From assembly GCA_024516035.1 (NCBI GenBank), contig CM044959.1:31358189-31422188 (forward strand): 64,000 bases of DNA. Reading direction: 5' to 3'. Under the pieces are notes generated by a model. It was not told where the DNA came from. It ran no database searches and saw nothing but the letters and a program-made list of their open reading frames with translations. The translations under genes were made by a program, and so were the position numbers. This document shows, one piece after another, positions 12,701 to 27,700 of the stretch. The first letter of the stretch is position 1. Each line of letters starts with the position of its first letter. Source of the DNA: Bactericera cockerelli (Eukaryota; Arthropoda; Insecta; Hemiptera; Triozidae).

Positions 12701-15700
12701 TTATTTTACAGTTACCCTATGAAATATGGGTGTACATAAGAGCTCAAATGTACTCATAAGATCATTTTTTCATAAGATACTCATAAGATCAGGATCATAA
12801 GATCATTTTCTGCATTGTCTCTTGAATAAAAATGATAACATCTTGCTAAATATTTTAAAAATGTATAAATTGTAACTGCTGCTTACGACACAAATCTTGT
12901 TTTGTAGGTTTTTTTTTTAACCATAGAAAATAATAGTGAAATAAGCAATTTTTAAATTGTAACTGCTGCTTACGAAACAAATCTTTTTTTTTTTTTAATT
13001 CCAAAATCTTCAGTTTATAAAAATTCTTCGTTGCAATATCCAAATTTTTTTTTTTAAATTTATATAAAATAACCAACTTTATTTTTCACAAAACAACATA
13101 ACGGACATCTTACTATTTGGTTTTTTAAGACCATAAAAGTAAGAAACAAATACGCACGGTGCCCCAGGCAGAGAAGCTCCAGCGGGCCGCATTGCAAGGG
13201 CCCTGGCAGGGCTCCCTGTCGGGGGGGCGGGCCAGGTGGGCGCAGGTGCTGTTGTAGAGGGGCAGGGGCGGCGAGTAGGAGGAGAGGAAGTGCTGCACGC
13301 ACTGGAGGGACACAGAGCGGGTGCCTGGGCCGCAGTGGGCAGAGCATTCCGACTGGGAGATCACTTGCCACCTGGGGGTGAGGGGGGCGTTAGGTATTTA
13401 TTTTATTTTTATTTATTTAATATATGACAAGTAAATGGTTCAAATATATACAACAATGACAGTTTACATAATTCATAATAATTTTAACTGAACTTATGCT
13501 AGTTTCTTTTGGCTGTCGTCATCTCACAATAAGGGCCACACCTATGAAGTATGGTCCTTGTGTCGTGGGATGCAGCCTTGTTCTAGTTTCTGTGTTAATT
13601 ATAATTACTATCCTTAATAATAATTACTATCCTTTATTATTGTGCAGGCATTTCATTTAAGATTAATTGATTTAAAATTAATGTAAATAGTACAATATTC
13701 GTATAAGACATCGATTAATGCATTTTTAAAATGTAAATTGATTGTGAATTGTAAATAATGTGTTAAACATTACAATAAAATAAATTGAATTGAATTTAGA
13801 GTAAGTATAGCACGATTGTTCTTGGTTGTTTTGTTTGATATCGAAGCCAACTCATATCTTAAAAATGTCTTATATTATAATTATATGAATAAATTAGGGT
13901 CGAATATTAATTCTTCTGCTTGGACAAATTTAATGGACTCAAATAATTAAAAATTTTGGTCGCTTCTTCTTATTCAATCACTTTTTTACTCTATAAATTT
14001 ACTGTATAAGTTTACAGTAATGACTAATTTTAAATTTGAACACTATTCTGTTCTTAAAAAAAAAAAAAAATACCTATAATCGCGAGTGCACATACTGCAC
14101 ATAGATCACAAAGGTATCTTGCGCAAAAATGGCTAGTTGTGGTACCTTGGCTTAATTTTTTTTCTTTTGTCAACTGCAAATGTGCAGAAGTTCTGCTACT
14201 TACTTCAATACACAATGATTGTTACAGGGTCTGGTTTCAGGACTGGGCTTCACCTCATCATAGGGACACAAATGGTCTGCCACCTCTATATTGTCTTCTA
14301 TTCTGATGCACACTGGATCACGGCGAGCCTCCCCTGATGAAATAGAAGAAATTAAATCAAATATTGTTGAGGTTCTATAGATTTCCTAGTAAGGACTCCT
14401 AGTTTCCAAAAACCTTTGACAAATGATGTGTTAACGGCGAGTATAAACTGTAAAAAAAAAATTAAAAAAATATTTTGCCCAAATATCTTGATATTCTTAA
14501 CCCTCGGACAAATTTTGAACACAATAACTTATAGTACACTCTCAGTTTCCAGTAAATAGAGGTGAACCCCCGTCGCGAATAACTTCCAAATTAAAGAGAC
14601 ACACAAGATGAGGAATAGAGGGATGGACCGCACCCAAGTCCGGCCCAAGGCATGGCCTTATATTTATTTTTCCTAATCCTTGCCACTGAGACTCACCATT
14701 GCACACTTTAGTGCAAGAAGTCCATTGATGAGCAAGGGACCACTTGTACTTATCCGGCGCTCCTTTCTGTACCGTGTATCTGTAGTGGATGTTGGGGGGA
14801 TACAGGTTACCCACCGACAGCACCTGGAATATTAGAGCAAAGTATTGATGAGACCTAAGAAATTCTATTAAAACGAAGAACATAAAATAGATACCTAGGT
14901 AACTGTGTTTTTTTTTCGCTGCCATGAAACAGGAGCTACTGTAGACGCTTGTGGTCTGTGTTGTAGCCTGCACATCCCGTAGTATGCCTCCCCTCTGATG
15001 GGCGAAAAGTGACACAGTACTTCCCATTTAGGTGCTGGGTCAACACGAGCGCAACGGAAGGTATCCCTTACAAACAACTATAACCAAATTTTGAATACAA
15101 TTTTTTGTGGGCGCGTGGTTTCGAACCCGGACCTTCCGCATGGCAAGCGAGTGCTTAACCACTGAGCTATTCGTGTGATAACTTGCATGAATATCTAGTC
15201 ACTTTTTTATATTCCTATGAAAAATTATTTTTTTTATTTTTTTCCCTATTTTAATCTTGACATATGTATTTCGTTTGTGTTAATTATTGGTAATTTATTT
15301 GTTTGTGTCTGTAAAAAGAAGAAAAAAAAAGTCTTATATTTTGTTAATATTGTAAATTGGTCATGTACCATAAAATATACAATACCTAACGGTATTTTTT
15401 TTTTTTTTTTAGTGGGATTTAACGTCGCTTTCAACTGCCATGGTCATATCACGACGGGGGTTTTACCCTCCATTCGCAGGAAACTCACAAACCTGCTACT
15501 CACATTGACCTCACCCAGCCTGAGTGGGTTATTATTATTGTAATTGAATAGAATGATTACCTCAACCACCAGCTCCTTGGTCAGAGGTCGCGAGCAGTTG
15601 ATCCTCTCCACCACAGCGTCAGTGCCTGTGTAGTCAATGCTGATGCCACCGAACACAATCACCTTGTGGGACTTGCTCACCACGTTCTTCCCGTTCAGGA

Positions 15701-15751
15701 TGGGCTCGTTGGTTTCGCCATCCGACAGGGCTGGAGACAAACACAATACAG

Positions 15752-15782
<31 letters not shown>

Positions 15783-18700
15783 TCCATTTATTTATTACAA
15801 TTATAATATGATACAGATTTTAAATTGATTTAATGGTACCCTTTCTCAAAGTTAAAAAAAACTGTGTTAGTCACTACTATGTGTCGAAGATGAACCCAAC
15901 CAATTCCAGTTTATTTATTTTATTTGCATAATACACTCGAATCTGTATATACTTGTATGAGCAGGAATCCTGGATAAACTGCAAAAAATCGTGGTCCTGA
16001 TAGAGGTTTCCTGCTTAGAAAAAAAAACATTTATTAAGCAGAAAAATATTTCCGTTCTCTCAAGTTCCTCTTTACCCAGGTCGACTGTAACCGCAAAAAC
16101 GGATTACAAAAAGTAGAGATATCGGAAAATTGCAACCACCTGGACGAGTGGAAAAAAGGTCCAGATTTATTTTATTGTTATACTTTTAAGTCATGTACAT
16201 ACTGTCACACAAATAATTTAAAACAGGAGGTTATGAAACGTCCAGAAATATGAAAAAAATTGAAATTGGAGCAAAAAATTTTTTTGTTGTTGCAAAAACG
16301 AACACAATATTTCCGATTGCTAATATTAGAAATTTCTCGGAAGTAAAAGTTTGTAGCTAGAGCTGATAGATTACCCAGGTAGTTGTTGTTGTTGTTGTTG
16401 TAGCCAGCTTGGCTACAGCTGGAGGGGTGAGTGATGGTCTTCAGCCAACTTTATTTCAAAGTTGGCTCGTCCTGAACCACATATTTCTATGTGCGATCAA
16501 CCATCGTGAGGACTTGGACTTTTCTTTATAAGCCATTAAACCCTTAGGAAACTGCAAGCTAGCCTGCCTTGTAAGGGTTGGCTAGTCTGTTCTCTGTTTA
16601 TAGTCCTCTAGCGAGACACTGGTCTTCTCCCTGTTTAAACAATTACCCAGGTAGTTATCGTCACTGCTGGACCCGCGGTACCCGTACTGCGTGATGTCCA
16701 GGTTGGAGGAGCCGGCAGGGATGCGGAGGACCCGTGTGTAGCCATAGTGGGAGCTGTTGTGCGTGCCTGTCACCTCCTGGCACGTGCGGTTGTTGCCCAG
16801 ACACACTCCGCACGAGTCTGGAATCGTAAGATCAGATTACGTATTGAAGATAATCGATTTTGATTATTGTTTCATACAAAGGATTCCAACTTCCTTTTTA
16901 TTGATATTTAACACACTCATTCATCATAAAATAAAAATAATAATTATAAATAAAAATGATATGAATCTAACAATAATAAATACCTTGATTCAATCAATAT
17001 AAGCCCAATTCTATAATCACTAATTCACAGATTGAATCATGTGGTTAACAAATAACTTGAAATACAATCAAATGGCTGAAGAATTAATTGGTCTGTTAGT
17101 GACAATGCAATCCGCACATAGTCTTTAAAGGTATTAAAACGAGTGTAACAAAAATCACGTTGCTTCAAAAAAAAAATCTTCAATATTTAACAGTAGTTTT
17201 GCAAATTGATTTGCAGTTTTTTATGTTCTGTGTACACATAAAATGCTTGTATTGATGCTTGTATTGTTGTGCACAGTAAAATTACTGTGCACAATGTTGC
17301 ATCGTAACTAAAAAAAAAAAAATACACATGGATTACAGACTGACACAGGAACCCTTGCATTATGTTCACTGGTCTTACCAAGAGCACTCTGAGAGTCCAA
17401 CACATGGTCGCAGCCCGCCTTCAGGCACTTCCCATTCACACACATGTTGAATGTGTCGGGGCCGCAAGGGGTGCCATCGATCACTTTATCCTTGAGCAGA
17501 TAGTAGGCCGAGGACTGGGAAACTCTACAGTACAGCTTGCAGGCATTGTCGCCTCCTGGGAATAATAAAGCAACATGCTCACCTCATTTAAACTGTCGAA
17601 TAGTACAGGTGAAAATAAAATCTGTCCTAATATGCAGTTGAAAATCATACGGGATATAATAAAATACATGTATTTTTCCGAAAAAGAAATCTTGTCATCC
17701 TGCAGAAAAACAAAGAATCCAAATAACCTACTGAAATGAATGTTCTAGAAGCCTGATCTGGTAACACATGACAAAACTAAATTTCAGATCAAAATATGAC
17801 TATTGTTGTCCCGCTAAATTTCACAACAAGCAATATATCTGTGAAGCCTCCGTGGCGTAATGGTTGTGACTACTGCCCGTAGTCCAGAGTTCCCGAGTTC
17901 AACTCCCGGTTGGGGCAGACTTTTCGACGAAAATTCTGTTCCATCCAAACACGTGAGGCTGGCATTTCCGGCCCTACCCAGGCTGGGTGAGGCTAATGTG
18001 GGTAGCTGGTACGATTCCCAGCGAAAGGAGGGTAAAACCCCCGTCCGGACTATCTATCTCAGTCAGGACGTTAAAACCAAATAGAATCAACTGGTCACAA
18101 TAGATCTAATTAGGTCGCAGTGTTAATTGTATGGGTTTCACTGAAAACCATGCAACCAGGTCAGATAATAATAATAAAAAATATATCTGTGATACATATC
18201 AATGGCGTAAGCTGTCGGTCACTATCAATATAAGAATAATTGAACTTTTACACATTAAAAAAAAATTGAACTTAATATATTTGCAACAACAACAAAAAAT
18301 TGACCTCACATGCCAGTCATTTCACTCACCCAAGTACTTGGGACTCCACCTCACGTCCCGGGACAGGCCGGGCACGCTGAAGTTGTTCCCGTTGAACTTG
18401 ACGCACTGCTCCTCCCGGAAGTCCAGGGCCCCGGCCGGGCAGTCCTGGGTGTTGCAGGAGCGGTGCTGCACCCGCCTCCCCACGCAGTACTTGCCCCCGT
18501 TAGCGGAGGCGGGCGAGTCACACTCCCGGTATGCCTTCTGGATACCGCCCCCACATGGGCGAGAGCAGGAGCCAAACCTGGGGGACAGACGAGACAAATT
18601 TGTTTAACCTAATCTGAAAAGACAATGAAGGAATTAGCCCTGGAGAACTCGTAATACGTTAAACCTGTCACTTAAGGATCTATTCAAATAAGGGTTGGGT

Positions 18701-21700
18701 GGAAGAGATTGCCATAGGCAATAACCCCGCCCTTTAGTTAGGACATATGTATAGATTTTGTGTATTTTTTTTTTCTTGTTTATATTATTAACACGTAGAC
18801 GACCGGGTGTACCACCGGTGGTACACCCGGTCGGATAGCCGTATTATCGCCGGTCCCACAAGAAAATTCACGAAAAACCATGCCGGTCGTCTAAGTGTTA
18901 ATATTGTCAATTTTTATATTTAATTTTTACCATTATTTGTCTGTATATATGTTCAACTAATAAAGAGTTTCTAAATAAAAAATAAATGGTGAACTCGTAA
19001 TACGTTAAACCTGTCACATAAGGAACTATTCAGTATGGCTATTGGCCTAGCGGTAGCATACTCGGCTTGCACTACAAGTGACCCGGATTCGAATCCCGAC
19101 GGGGTCGGAATTTTTTCAGTTCTGCACCTAGCCTCGTGAGTACCATTGGGGTAGTTTTAAAGTGCGCAACAACCAGTGGTGCTAATACGAGATTGATATT
19201 GGAATATGATGTTGGTTGGAGCTATGATGCATTAGCATTAGTTTTCGTAGTGACGATGGTACCTACCCACTAAGAATTGTGACATAATAACACAAAAACT
19301 GTACCTAGGGTGCGTCTTGCACTTTGAAAGTAGATTTAGACAAATCACTGAGCCAGCCGTAACCTCATTCATGGACATAGGATTGAAACTCAGATGTTAT
19401 AGAAATTATGCTGTTAATCAACGAGTCAATATCTATTATTTAGAAATATGAAGGTACTCGCATGTGAAAATATATAATCACTTCATTTCATATGAATCAA
19501 TTATGTATCAAGTTATCTTTTTCTTTGTGTATTTTTTTGTGTCTCTTAAACTCAATATATTTTCTTATTCCACGTAAACAGGTGTATATTTTTTTTTACT
19601 ATAGTTGTGTATAGTTTATGTGTGATATGTGCGGTTCCCATGTTTTTGGTGTACTAAAAAAAAGTTTCTTACTATGCGTAGAATAGCAGATAGTGTCTGC
19701 AACATTCAAGTAGACACGCAGTCACTACTTTAGTTCGGGGATTGAGGCTATTGCCAGCAGGTGACCCCTTTCAATCGCCCAAATGGGGTGGATGGAGGGA
19801 TCTTACAAAAAAAAAGAAAAAAAAAGGCACTACTTTAAAAAGGCAATACTTACGAGCCCCAGGGACCCCAGCCGCCATTCCTTGGCATCAGTGACGTGGG
19901 GTTCCTCACCACGCAGGCACCCCGCTGGCACCAGTGGCTACTGGACCCGTCCGGGTGGCACAGGGTGCCGTCCGCCCAGGGCACCAGCTGGGTGCGACAG
20001 CCGCCCATCGCCTCCGAATTGGTGCACCACAGTCTCTGGCATACTGGCTATCAGAAACGAGAAACCACGGATCATGAAACATTGGCGGGTTAGTTATAGA
20101 TTTACAGCCGTATTTATGAACAGAAAACGCCGTTTGAGCATGGTCTGAAGCATGATTTCCTATAATATTATTGGCCAATACCTTGCTTGAGACATTGCTC
20201 AGACAAAATTCGCTGTTCATAAATACGGGTGTTAGACAAGTGTCCCATGTGACCAAGGCATCACTGTAATAATACTCACGCTCTCCGTTAAAGTTCGGAT
20301 ATATTAAATTTTATCAAAAGTAAAAAGAAATACTTAATTGTCAAGATATACGGGCGCAACCTCCAGTAAAGGTCACATCATTTTCGACAATAGGTAGACA
20401 TTTTTAATGGCATTTAACAATGCAACCTCACGAAAAAAGCGTTTATAGACAAGAGGAATAACAAAAGACTTCCTATTTAGTCTTCGCTTGGAAACTTGGA
20501 AAATAACAAAGGTCATCCTATAACGCGACAAAAGCTGAAAATTACTATAAAATCAGGTAGAAAATATAAAATTGTATGAATAATTTAAAAGTAAAAACAA
20601 CCAAAAGAGCTGAAAACTCATAAATAATTAGTTATCATAAGTGTGTTAATCACTTTCGTAATGAGACAACAACTCAAACTCGATTTACTAAATCTTTGAT
20701 GAACTTGGGACTTGAACCACCGACCTCCAGGTTACGAGTCCGCCACCTTATTGATCAAGCTACTGAAGTCGGTCACATGAATAATTATTAAGACTAGAAA
20801 AATAACGTAAGACCCACGTAAATGGTATAGATTCTATAAATTTCAATATGAAAGATATGAAATACCAGCTGAAACCCAATTGCTTTCTGCTGGAAGAATA
20901 ATCAAACGGAAATCATGCTGGGGGTAATGATGGTTTTCACGTTTGTTTATATTAAGTTTTACATAAGAAGTTTTACAAAAATTTGAAGTAATGATATTTT
21001 TCGGTTCCAGGTGCGGTTAGCTCTTTGAGAAGGTGGGTTTTTAGTGGGTGGAAATCCCACACCCCAAGTCAGGATGGCCTGGGTGTCTTTCAAAGATTTT
21101 TTCCTGCGTTCAACAAAAAAAAAGAACAAAATGGATTACGAACCATGTAGGAGCAGACCCGCACTCCCTTCCCGTAGAGCAGCTCGCACTGTCTGTCTCC
21201 ATTGAAGTTCTCCCCGGGGGGCCAGTGCTGTCTTCCCTCGCTGAGGTAGTCTTTAGTGGGCTCGTCTCTGAGACAATCCCCATTACCTGCGCTGTACACA
21301 ACACCATGATCGATTTAGAAACACCGTGACATATGGGGGCCAAGAGCCATCAAAAAAGATTACCAAGGGTTGGGTGGAAGAGATTGCCACAGACAATAAC
21401 CATATTCTCTCTTTTGTTCTTGTTTCTTTGTTCAATCTATTTATTGTTTGTTTATAATTTCATTGTATTTTACTGTATATATATTTGTCTTACCTAATAA
21501 AGCATACTATAATAATAATGTAAAGTAAACGCACAAGAGCAGTAGCCCACTAGGCAGTCAATCGTTGCTTCTAATGGGAGACCGCAAACTAGGCAACAAT
21601 TCTAGTCGCAGCCAAACTACCTGGTGGGTGCTGTTATGTATTAAAAACAATGGTGATTGGCTACCTAGTGGGAGCTTTTATATTAAAAGCAATGGTTATT

Positions 21701-24700
21701 GGCTGCCTAGTGGCGACCGCCTTATGGCCCATTACGCAGCACAAAATACACACGAAAACATTGTTGCCGTTTTTCATATTATGTCGGAAGTTAATGAAAA
21801 GTCTTTTTCCTTACTATTAAAAAAGGTGACTGATAGCAATAGTTTCTACATCTCATAGGTAGGTAATACAAGTAAAATATCACACCAGCATTACAAAACT
21901 TACTCTAGGTACTCCGTCAAGTAGTGGCGGCTGCAGTTGGACCAGGACCAAGGATAAGTGTTGTTGTCCAGAGCTCGGGACATGACGTTGGAGGACACTG
22001 CACTGGACCCTTGGAAGGGGAGACACTTGGCATCATCATCGTGGGGGATGTTCAACCTGCGGGAGAGTAGGGAAGGCCATGAGCGATTGGGCTGTTTATA
22101 ACCTGCACATTATCTAAAATAACACTCCCTCTAAAACGTTTAAAAAATAATTATCTGCACATCTACAGCAGTCAGTGGTTGCATATAATTTAATACCTTC
22201 CTACCCTCCTCACTTTTTTGATTGTCGTCGCAAATGTAGTGCATCGATACATCATCCGATGATCTAACAAGTAAAAGTAACGCCACAAAATCTGAACTCA
22301 CACCAAACATCCTAGTTTGTAATGAGACAAATGAGACTAAAAACTTACACATGTCCCAACTCATGGGCAATTGTAAACGCCGAGCTTAGTCCATTGTCGT
22401 GAACGAGAGAGCAGCTAGACCTGGTATCGCACATTGTTCCCAGCTCTGCCAGGCCGTTGATCAGCGTCTCGCAGCGGATCGTGAGAGTCTCCCGATCTAC
22501 GTGGCATAGCTTCTCCCTGAAAACAAGATGATATTGTCAATGCTGTTCACAAGGATCTTACTCGTAGGGAAGAGAAACAATTTCATTTAATAAACTCAAC
22601 TCCTCACGAGATACCAGCCCACTGAAAACAATGGTCAGTGTCATTGATTGACAACAAACCCCTTCTCAGTTGTTACTTTCGAGTTAAATACTATTGAAGA
22701 CAAACTTTATTTGACTGATGTCCAGATCAAATTTTAACACACGTACATGCATGCATGAACAGTCAGCATTAAAGAGCTTAAGCTTGTGATCTTTTTCTGT
22801 CACACACGCTCATGTGTGACAGACATGTATGTGTGTGTCCGGATTAAGAGTTCAGTGCTTTAGGATGGCTGGCGGAAAACACGGAACCCAAGTTGGCAGA
22901 AGAAGACTGCTAAATTCTAGAACTTCCCACCTGGTGAGAAGCAGAGCCGTGTCGTGGTGATTGCTGCTGTCATCGTTGGCATCATTCATGTGGTGTTGCC
23001 AGGAGCAGAATCTCTTGAGCAGTGCGTTGGCGGAGATGCCTCTCTCTCCTGGCTTCCGCGGCACAAGATCCACGTCGTTCAGGACATACAGCTTCACCAC
23101 AGCTATGGTCACAGGGTTGCCGATACTGGCGTCCTTGAAGATCAGAGACACCTGATGGAGAAATTAAGGAAAGCGGTTAGAAACATCATTTCAGGGAAAT
23201 TTGACGGTTTATTTTAAGGAACTCTGTGGTGAAAAAACCTTGTGTGGCACAAGAAGACAGAGTTCCAAGCTCACATTATTGGATATTCTATCCGAAAATA
23301 TGTTGTTATCCATCCCAGTCAAAGCCTAAATTGAACCAGGTTGCCTCTTTACCAGGCGCAACAGGATGTCAACAATGTGTGAAACAGGAACATCCACACG
23401 AATATCAGTGTACCAGAGGGGTCAAAAATAATATTCTTTGATCTGAAATCGTTTGATGGACAACTTACAATAGCCATCAGAGTGAGCACATAGGTTTGCA
23501 ATTCCGATCCATGATACTCTGCCATCTTGCGATCTGCCACGATCATCAGCTCGATGAAGTACTCCTGGGACAGCCCACGCTTCCTCCTCTGATGACCCGG
23601 GTCTGACTGTTTTACCCTGTGAAAGTCGCTGGCCAAAGCATCGTCTGGGGTCATTGAACTTGTGGATCGTTTCCTCCTATGCTTGTCCTTGTCCAAAGGG
23701 TCAGCAGTGTCCGTTTCTTCGTCAGGTGTGCTGTTGTTCAGGTCGTGGGATTTGAGCACACGAATCGTACTGCCGACGTATTGGAGCGTTTCGTTTTCGT
23801 CCACAGGTCCACGGTTCGGGTAAGTTCGGGTCGCATCATCGGACGTATCGTCGGGATCGTAGTTTTTACTTGTCAAATCGGGTGAGTCTGAAATAAGAGA
23901 AAATAGAATTTAGCTACTAGTGATGATTATGATGATAATAAGAACCTGGATTATCAACCTCTAGCATACCGAGTTAGAAGCAAAAAAGATAACGTGGTAC
24001 CTATTCGAAGGTATTCGATAGGTAATTGTATGTAACTACATGAAAACTGATGCTTGCTAAGGTGCCAACAAGACATTCCAGAAGATGTCTTGAAGAAAGC
24101 ATTTTCTTAAAGTAAGTTACACCTAAATATACATACATATAATGTGCGGAAATGGAAATTGTTCAAGACCATCTAAGATCTACATTCATATAATAGGACA
24201 ACCGTCAAGTGTATCAAGACTTTCTTTACAGTTGTAAGTACCTATATCTGACGGTAATGTTGATGTTGCGAATGATTAGAGAACCATGCACTTGGCAAAG
24301 TCTAGAATGTGTGCCAAGTTTTGCATCTTTTGATAAATAGGTAAACAAGTAAGTTGGTGATAACTACCTACGCACATTTTTACGAGTTCAAACTTTACAG
24401 AAGGTGTAGAACTTGTTGCAGAGTTTATTTCCTCGGGCAGAATAAAACGCCTTTTAAATTTGAAAGTAATAAATAGAAGTATTTTAAAAAAAAGAACAGG
24501 ATTCTAACAGCAAATTAGAGTTTATTCTATTTCTCGAGATGTTATTTGTTTTAATATTCCTGGATAATAGATACCCATTAACTTGAAAGTCCATTTGAAG
24601 ACAGGATAAATCTATTAAAGTAATATGAAGGTACCACTGCTTTCAACAGCAGTCCACTTTATTACGCACAGCGAATTCCAACAGTAATATTTTAAAGTCT

Positions 24701-27700
24701 AAAAAATGGTTCTTAATAGAACATCCTACGTAAACGCATACATCCACGTCCGGCGCACTGCAAAGCAACATACCTCCTAATAACTATTAACGACTGGAAT
24801 ATTTTCTACCCAAGTCCTTGTTAGATACCTAGTTTCATTTTGAGTAACATAAAATTTAATGGTTTTATACAACAATTTTGTCCCAAAAATGTTTTAAAAA
24901 ATTCCGAGTGCAAAGAACTCAGTCGGTATCCAAGAAAAGCATCTTTCGGAAGCGGTATCTCTACGAGTATCATATCGAAGCCATTAATCTCAGGCAGGTT
25001 CCGAGACTATTTCCTTTTGTAAACGTTTCTCCTGTGGTGGTTCTTGCAACATAGATAGAAACAGTTGGAATTTATTTACCGTTTTTCTGTTATTGTCTCG
25101 TTTATGTAATGGACAAAATACGGTATCGCTATAACATGCCAGTAGCCAGCGCAGCGCAGCCCAGTGGAGTTCCTATCAGGATTTTGGAGTTCAGTAATGT
25201 CAAAATATTCACCAAAGAGATCAAAGGAAAAATAACAAAGGGAAACTATCTATGAGAAAGAAATCCCACAAAGTAATCTGTGATAAGAACCGTGAACAGT
25301 AAATTTTGAAGATAATAGTTATAATTATGCTAGTATAAAAAAAATACAATATCCTAAATTAATAATAAATTTTCCGATGAAAGTGGACTAGGATTTTTGG
25401 ACCGTGGAAAATTTCAGTTCGAAAACTTGCAATCTTCGGAGCAAGCGTCAGATGCACTCATGTCTTCTGGAGAGCCGTATATGCATTTAATGACAGAGTA
25501 TGCCGGAAGACTGAATGATAATTTGGAAATCCTTAAACATAAGATCTTTATATTTTAAAACATTTTTACTATATGAGTAAAAATGTTTTAAATATAAATC
25601 ATATCGAACTGAAAATCGTGACACATAAATGAAACATTTTCTCATTTTCTCTCTTTTACGGTCCAAGAGCATTCACATTTGACTGGCAATGAATTAATCA
25701 TAAATTTATTTATGTACTTATAACTTATACTTACACATATATGTATGTATGTACAATTGTACATAGTTATCTTTAAACGTAACAGCAGATTTTATTTTAA
25801 TTGCAAAAGACACTGTAGTGAAAAGTCATCGACATTAAATCAATTCGATCGATCATGCAAATATTGTATTGCAGCTAATCTCTCATCGAGACTCAAGAGC
25901 CAAACTGGGATTTAATACTTGTAGACTATGTTGCAAGATAAAACAGCATTGATAATATTCTCTTCGAGTGCAAACTGAATGAATTAAATGGATTCCCAGC
26001 GAGATTATATTGAGATTAAATATTTATTATCACTCGGGATTACTGAAATCAACATCAGGGCTCCCTCTGCGGATTACATAACACGTAATCTCAAGAGATT
26101 CAGCGTTTAAAAAATATATTTATGATAGGTACAGGGTACGTTGGATTTCAACGAACAAGAGAAGTAATAATAATAATATCGCATTATTTATACTGCCTGA
26201 TGAGAGTGATGAGGACTAATGAGTCCCATTATTCCAGCAGTATGCCCAAGATGTATATTATGATGTGGTCAAAATTCCAAATAATGGAGGATAACTTGTC
26301 ATGTCCCGGCTGGTTTTGGAACCGGTGACCTCTGTATTACCAGACAGAGAAAATATGTAGTAACTTTAAGAACATTAGCTGAAACATTGGCAAAGTGAAA
26401 ATAGAGTAGATACCTATAGGTAAGTACCTTGACTGAAGACAGGAAAAGGACAAGAAATCCCGTTATACCAATAAACCTTCATAAAGCTTTTAGAGATAAT
26501 CATCTCGTGAAATTCGGGCTCTGTAGTAGGTAGAAGAGTATTTTATCCCTGACAATCCTTGAATAGGTCATTTGGTAAATGATCTATAGCTACAGAGGCA
26601 AGTCGACATGTATTTCTAGTTGTCTCATGACAAAGCCTTTACTCTTGTTTTGGGGTTAATTCGCCAGCAGTGGTCGAGACTCGAGAGAATCATTTGCTTC
26701 AACTGTTTTTTTTTGTTGCCATACCAGGGATTGAATACTTGTTTTTAGACGATTTTCAACTACTAAGACGTTTTTTAACCGAACGGCGGAGCCAAAATTT
26801 GTTAGACCCAGTAGAGAAATAGAAACGCAGAGATTCAGCAATAATTAATTCCAAGACTTTTTCCTAAATTTCGAAGCTATGACAGGGCGCTACAAAACAA
26901 GGTTTAGCATTCTGAATAATTTAATCCTGACAACATCGTTAGTAGACTATTGCGATAATTAAGAATACAGCTTCCATAATAGCTGTGATTATATGCTGTT
27001 AATTATGCGTTTATAAGTATGAGAAGATTAACACTTCTTATCGAGATATCCTAACGAGCTGACTAGAGGATTCTGAAACCTTTGTTTCTATATGATGGAT
27101 ATCGCTTTAATAATATTGATTCAAATGAGATAAATTAACATAATGTTGCACTGAGGATTTTTATTATATTGGGATTTATTGCCTACAGCTACAGATGGTG
27201 CTTAGCATTTCCTATCAACGCCAGTTGGTTTTTTTTAGTATCTTTAAGAATTTTTTTTTGCTGCAAGTCCCTATGGCCTTTCGGAAGTCATACCCTCCAT
27301 TAATAGGGAACTTACAAACATTCTACCCACATCAACAACCAGTCCCAGTTGTATATTCCTATAAACATAAATATCCGATACGGATATGTTACAATTGCAG
27401 TTAAAAATGTATTTTATACGGCCGATATTAGACTAAAGAATCCTTTTTACCCGCAGGTATATTGTTATGAAGGTATCTGAGGTGTGGCTCTAAGAGACTG
27501 ATCACGGCCATGTCTTCATTAATAAATGTTGTTTCCCGAGCAACGCCGATCGCCGGGTACTCCGCTAGTTCTTGCTTTATACATAGAATCAGCCATTCCT
27601 CCTTGAAGTCTCCCAGGCCCATCTCACGAAAGCCATTATATCCACATCTGATGTCCAGGTCTATGAGTTCCCAAGATCTACTCAGGAACCACAAGATAGC

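Noticed and set aside
15217..15543. Plus-strand hydrophobic frame of 108 codons
   Set aside because: Made of T-rich tracts and the truncated 5S-type SINE; no conserved motif.
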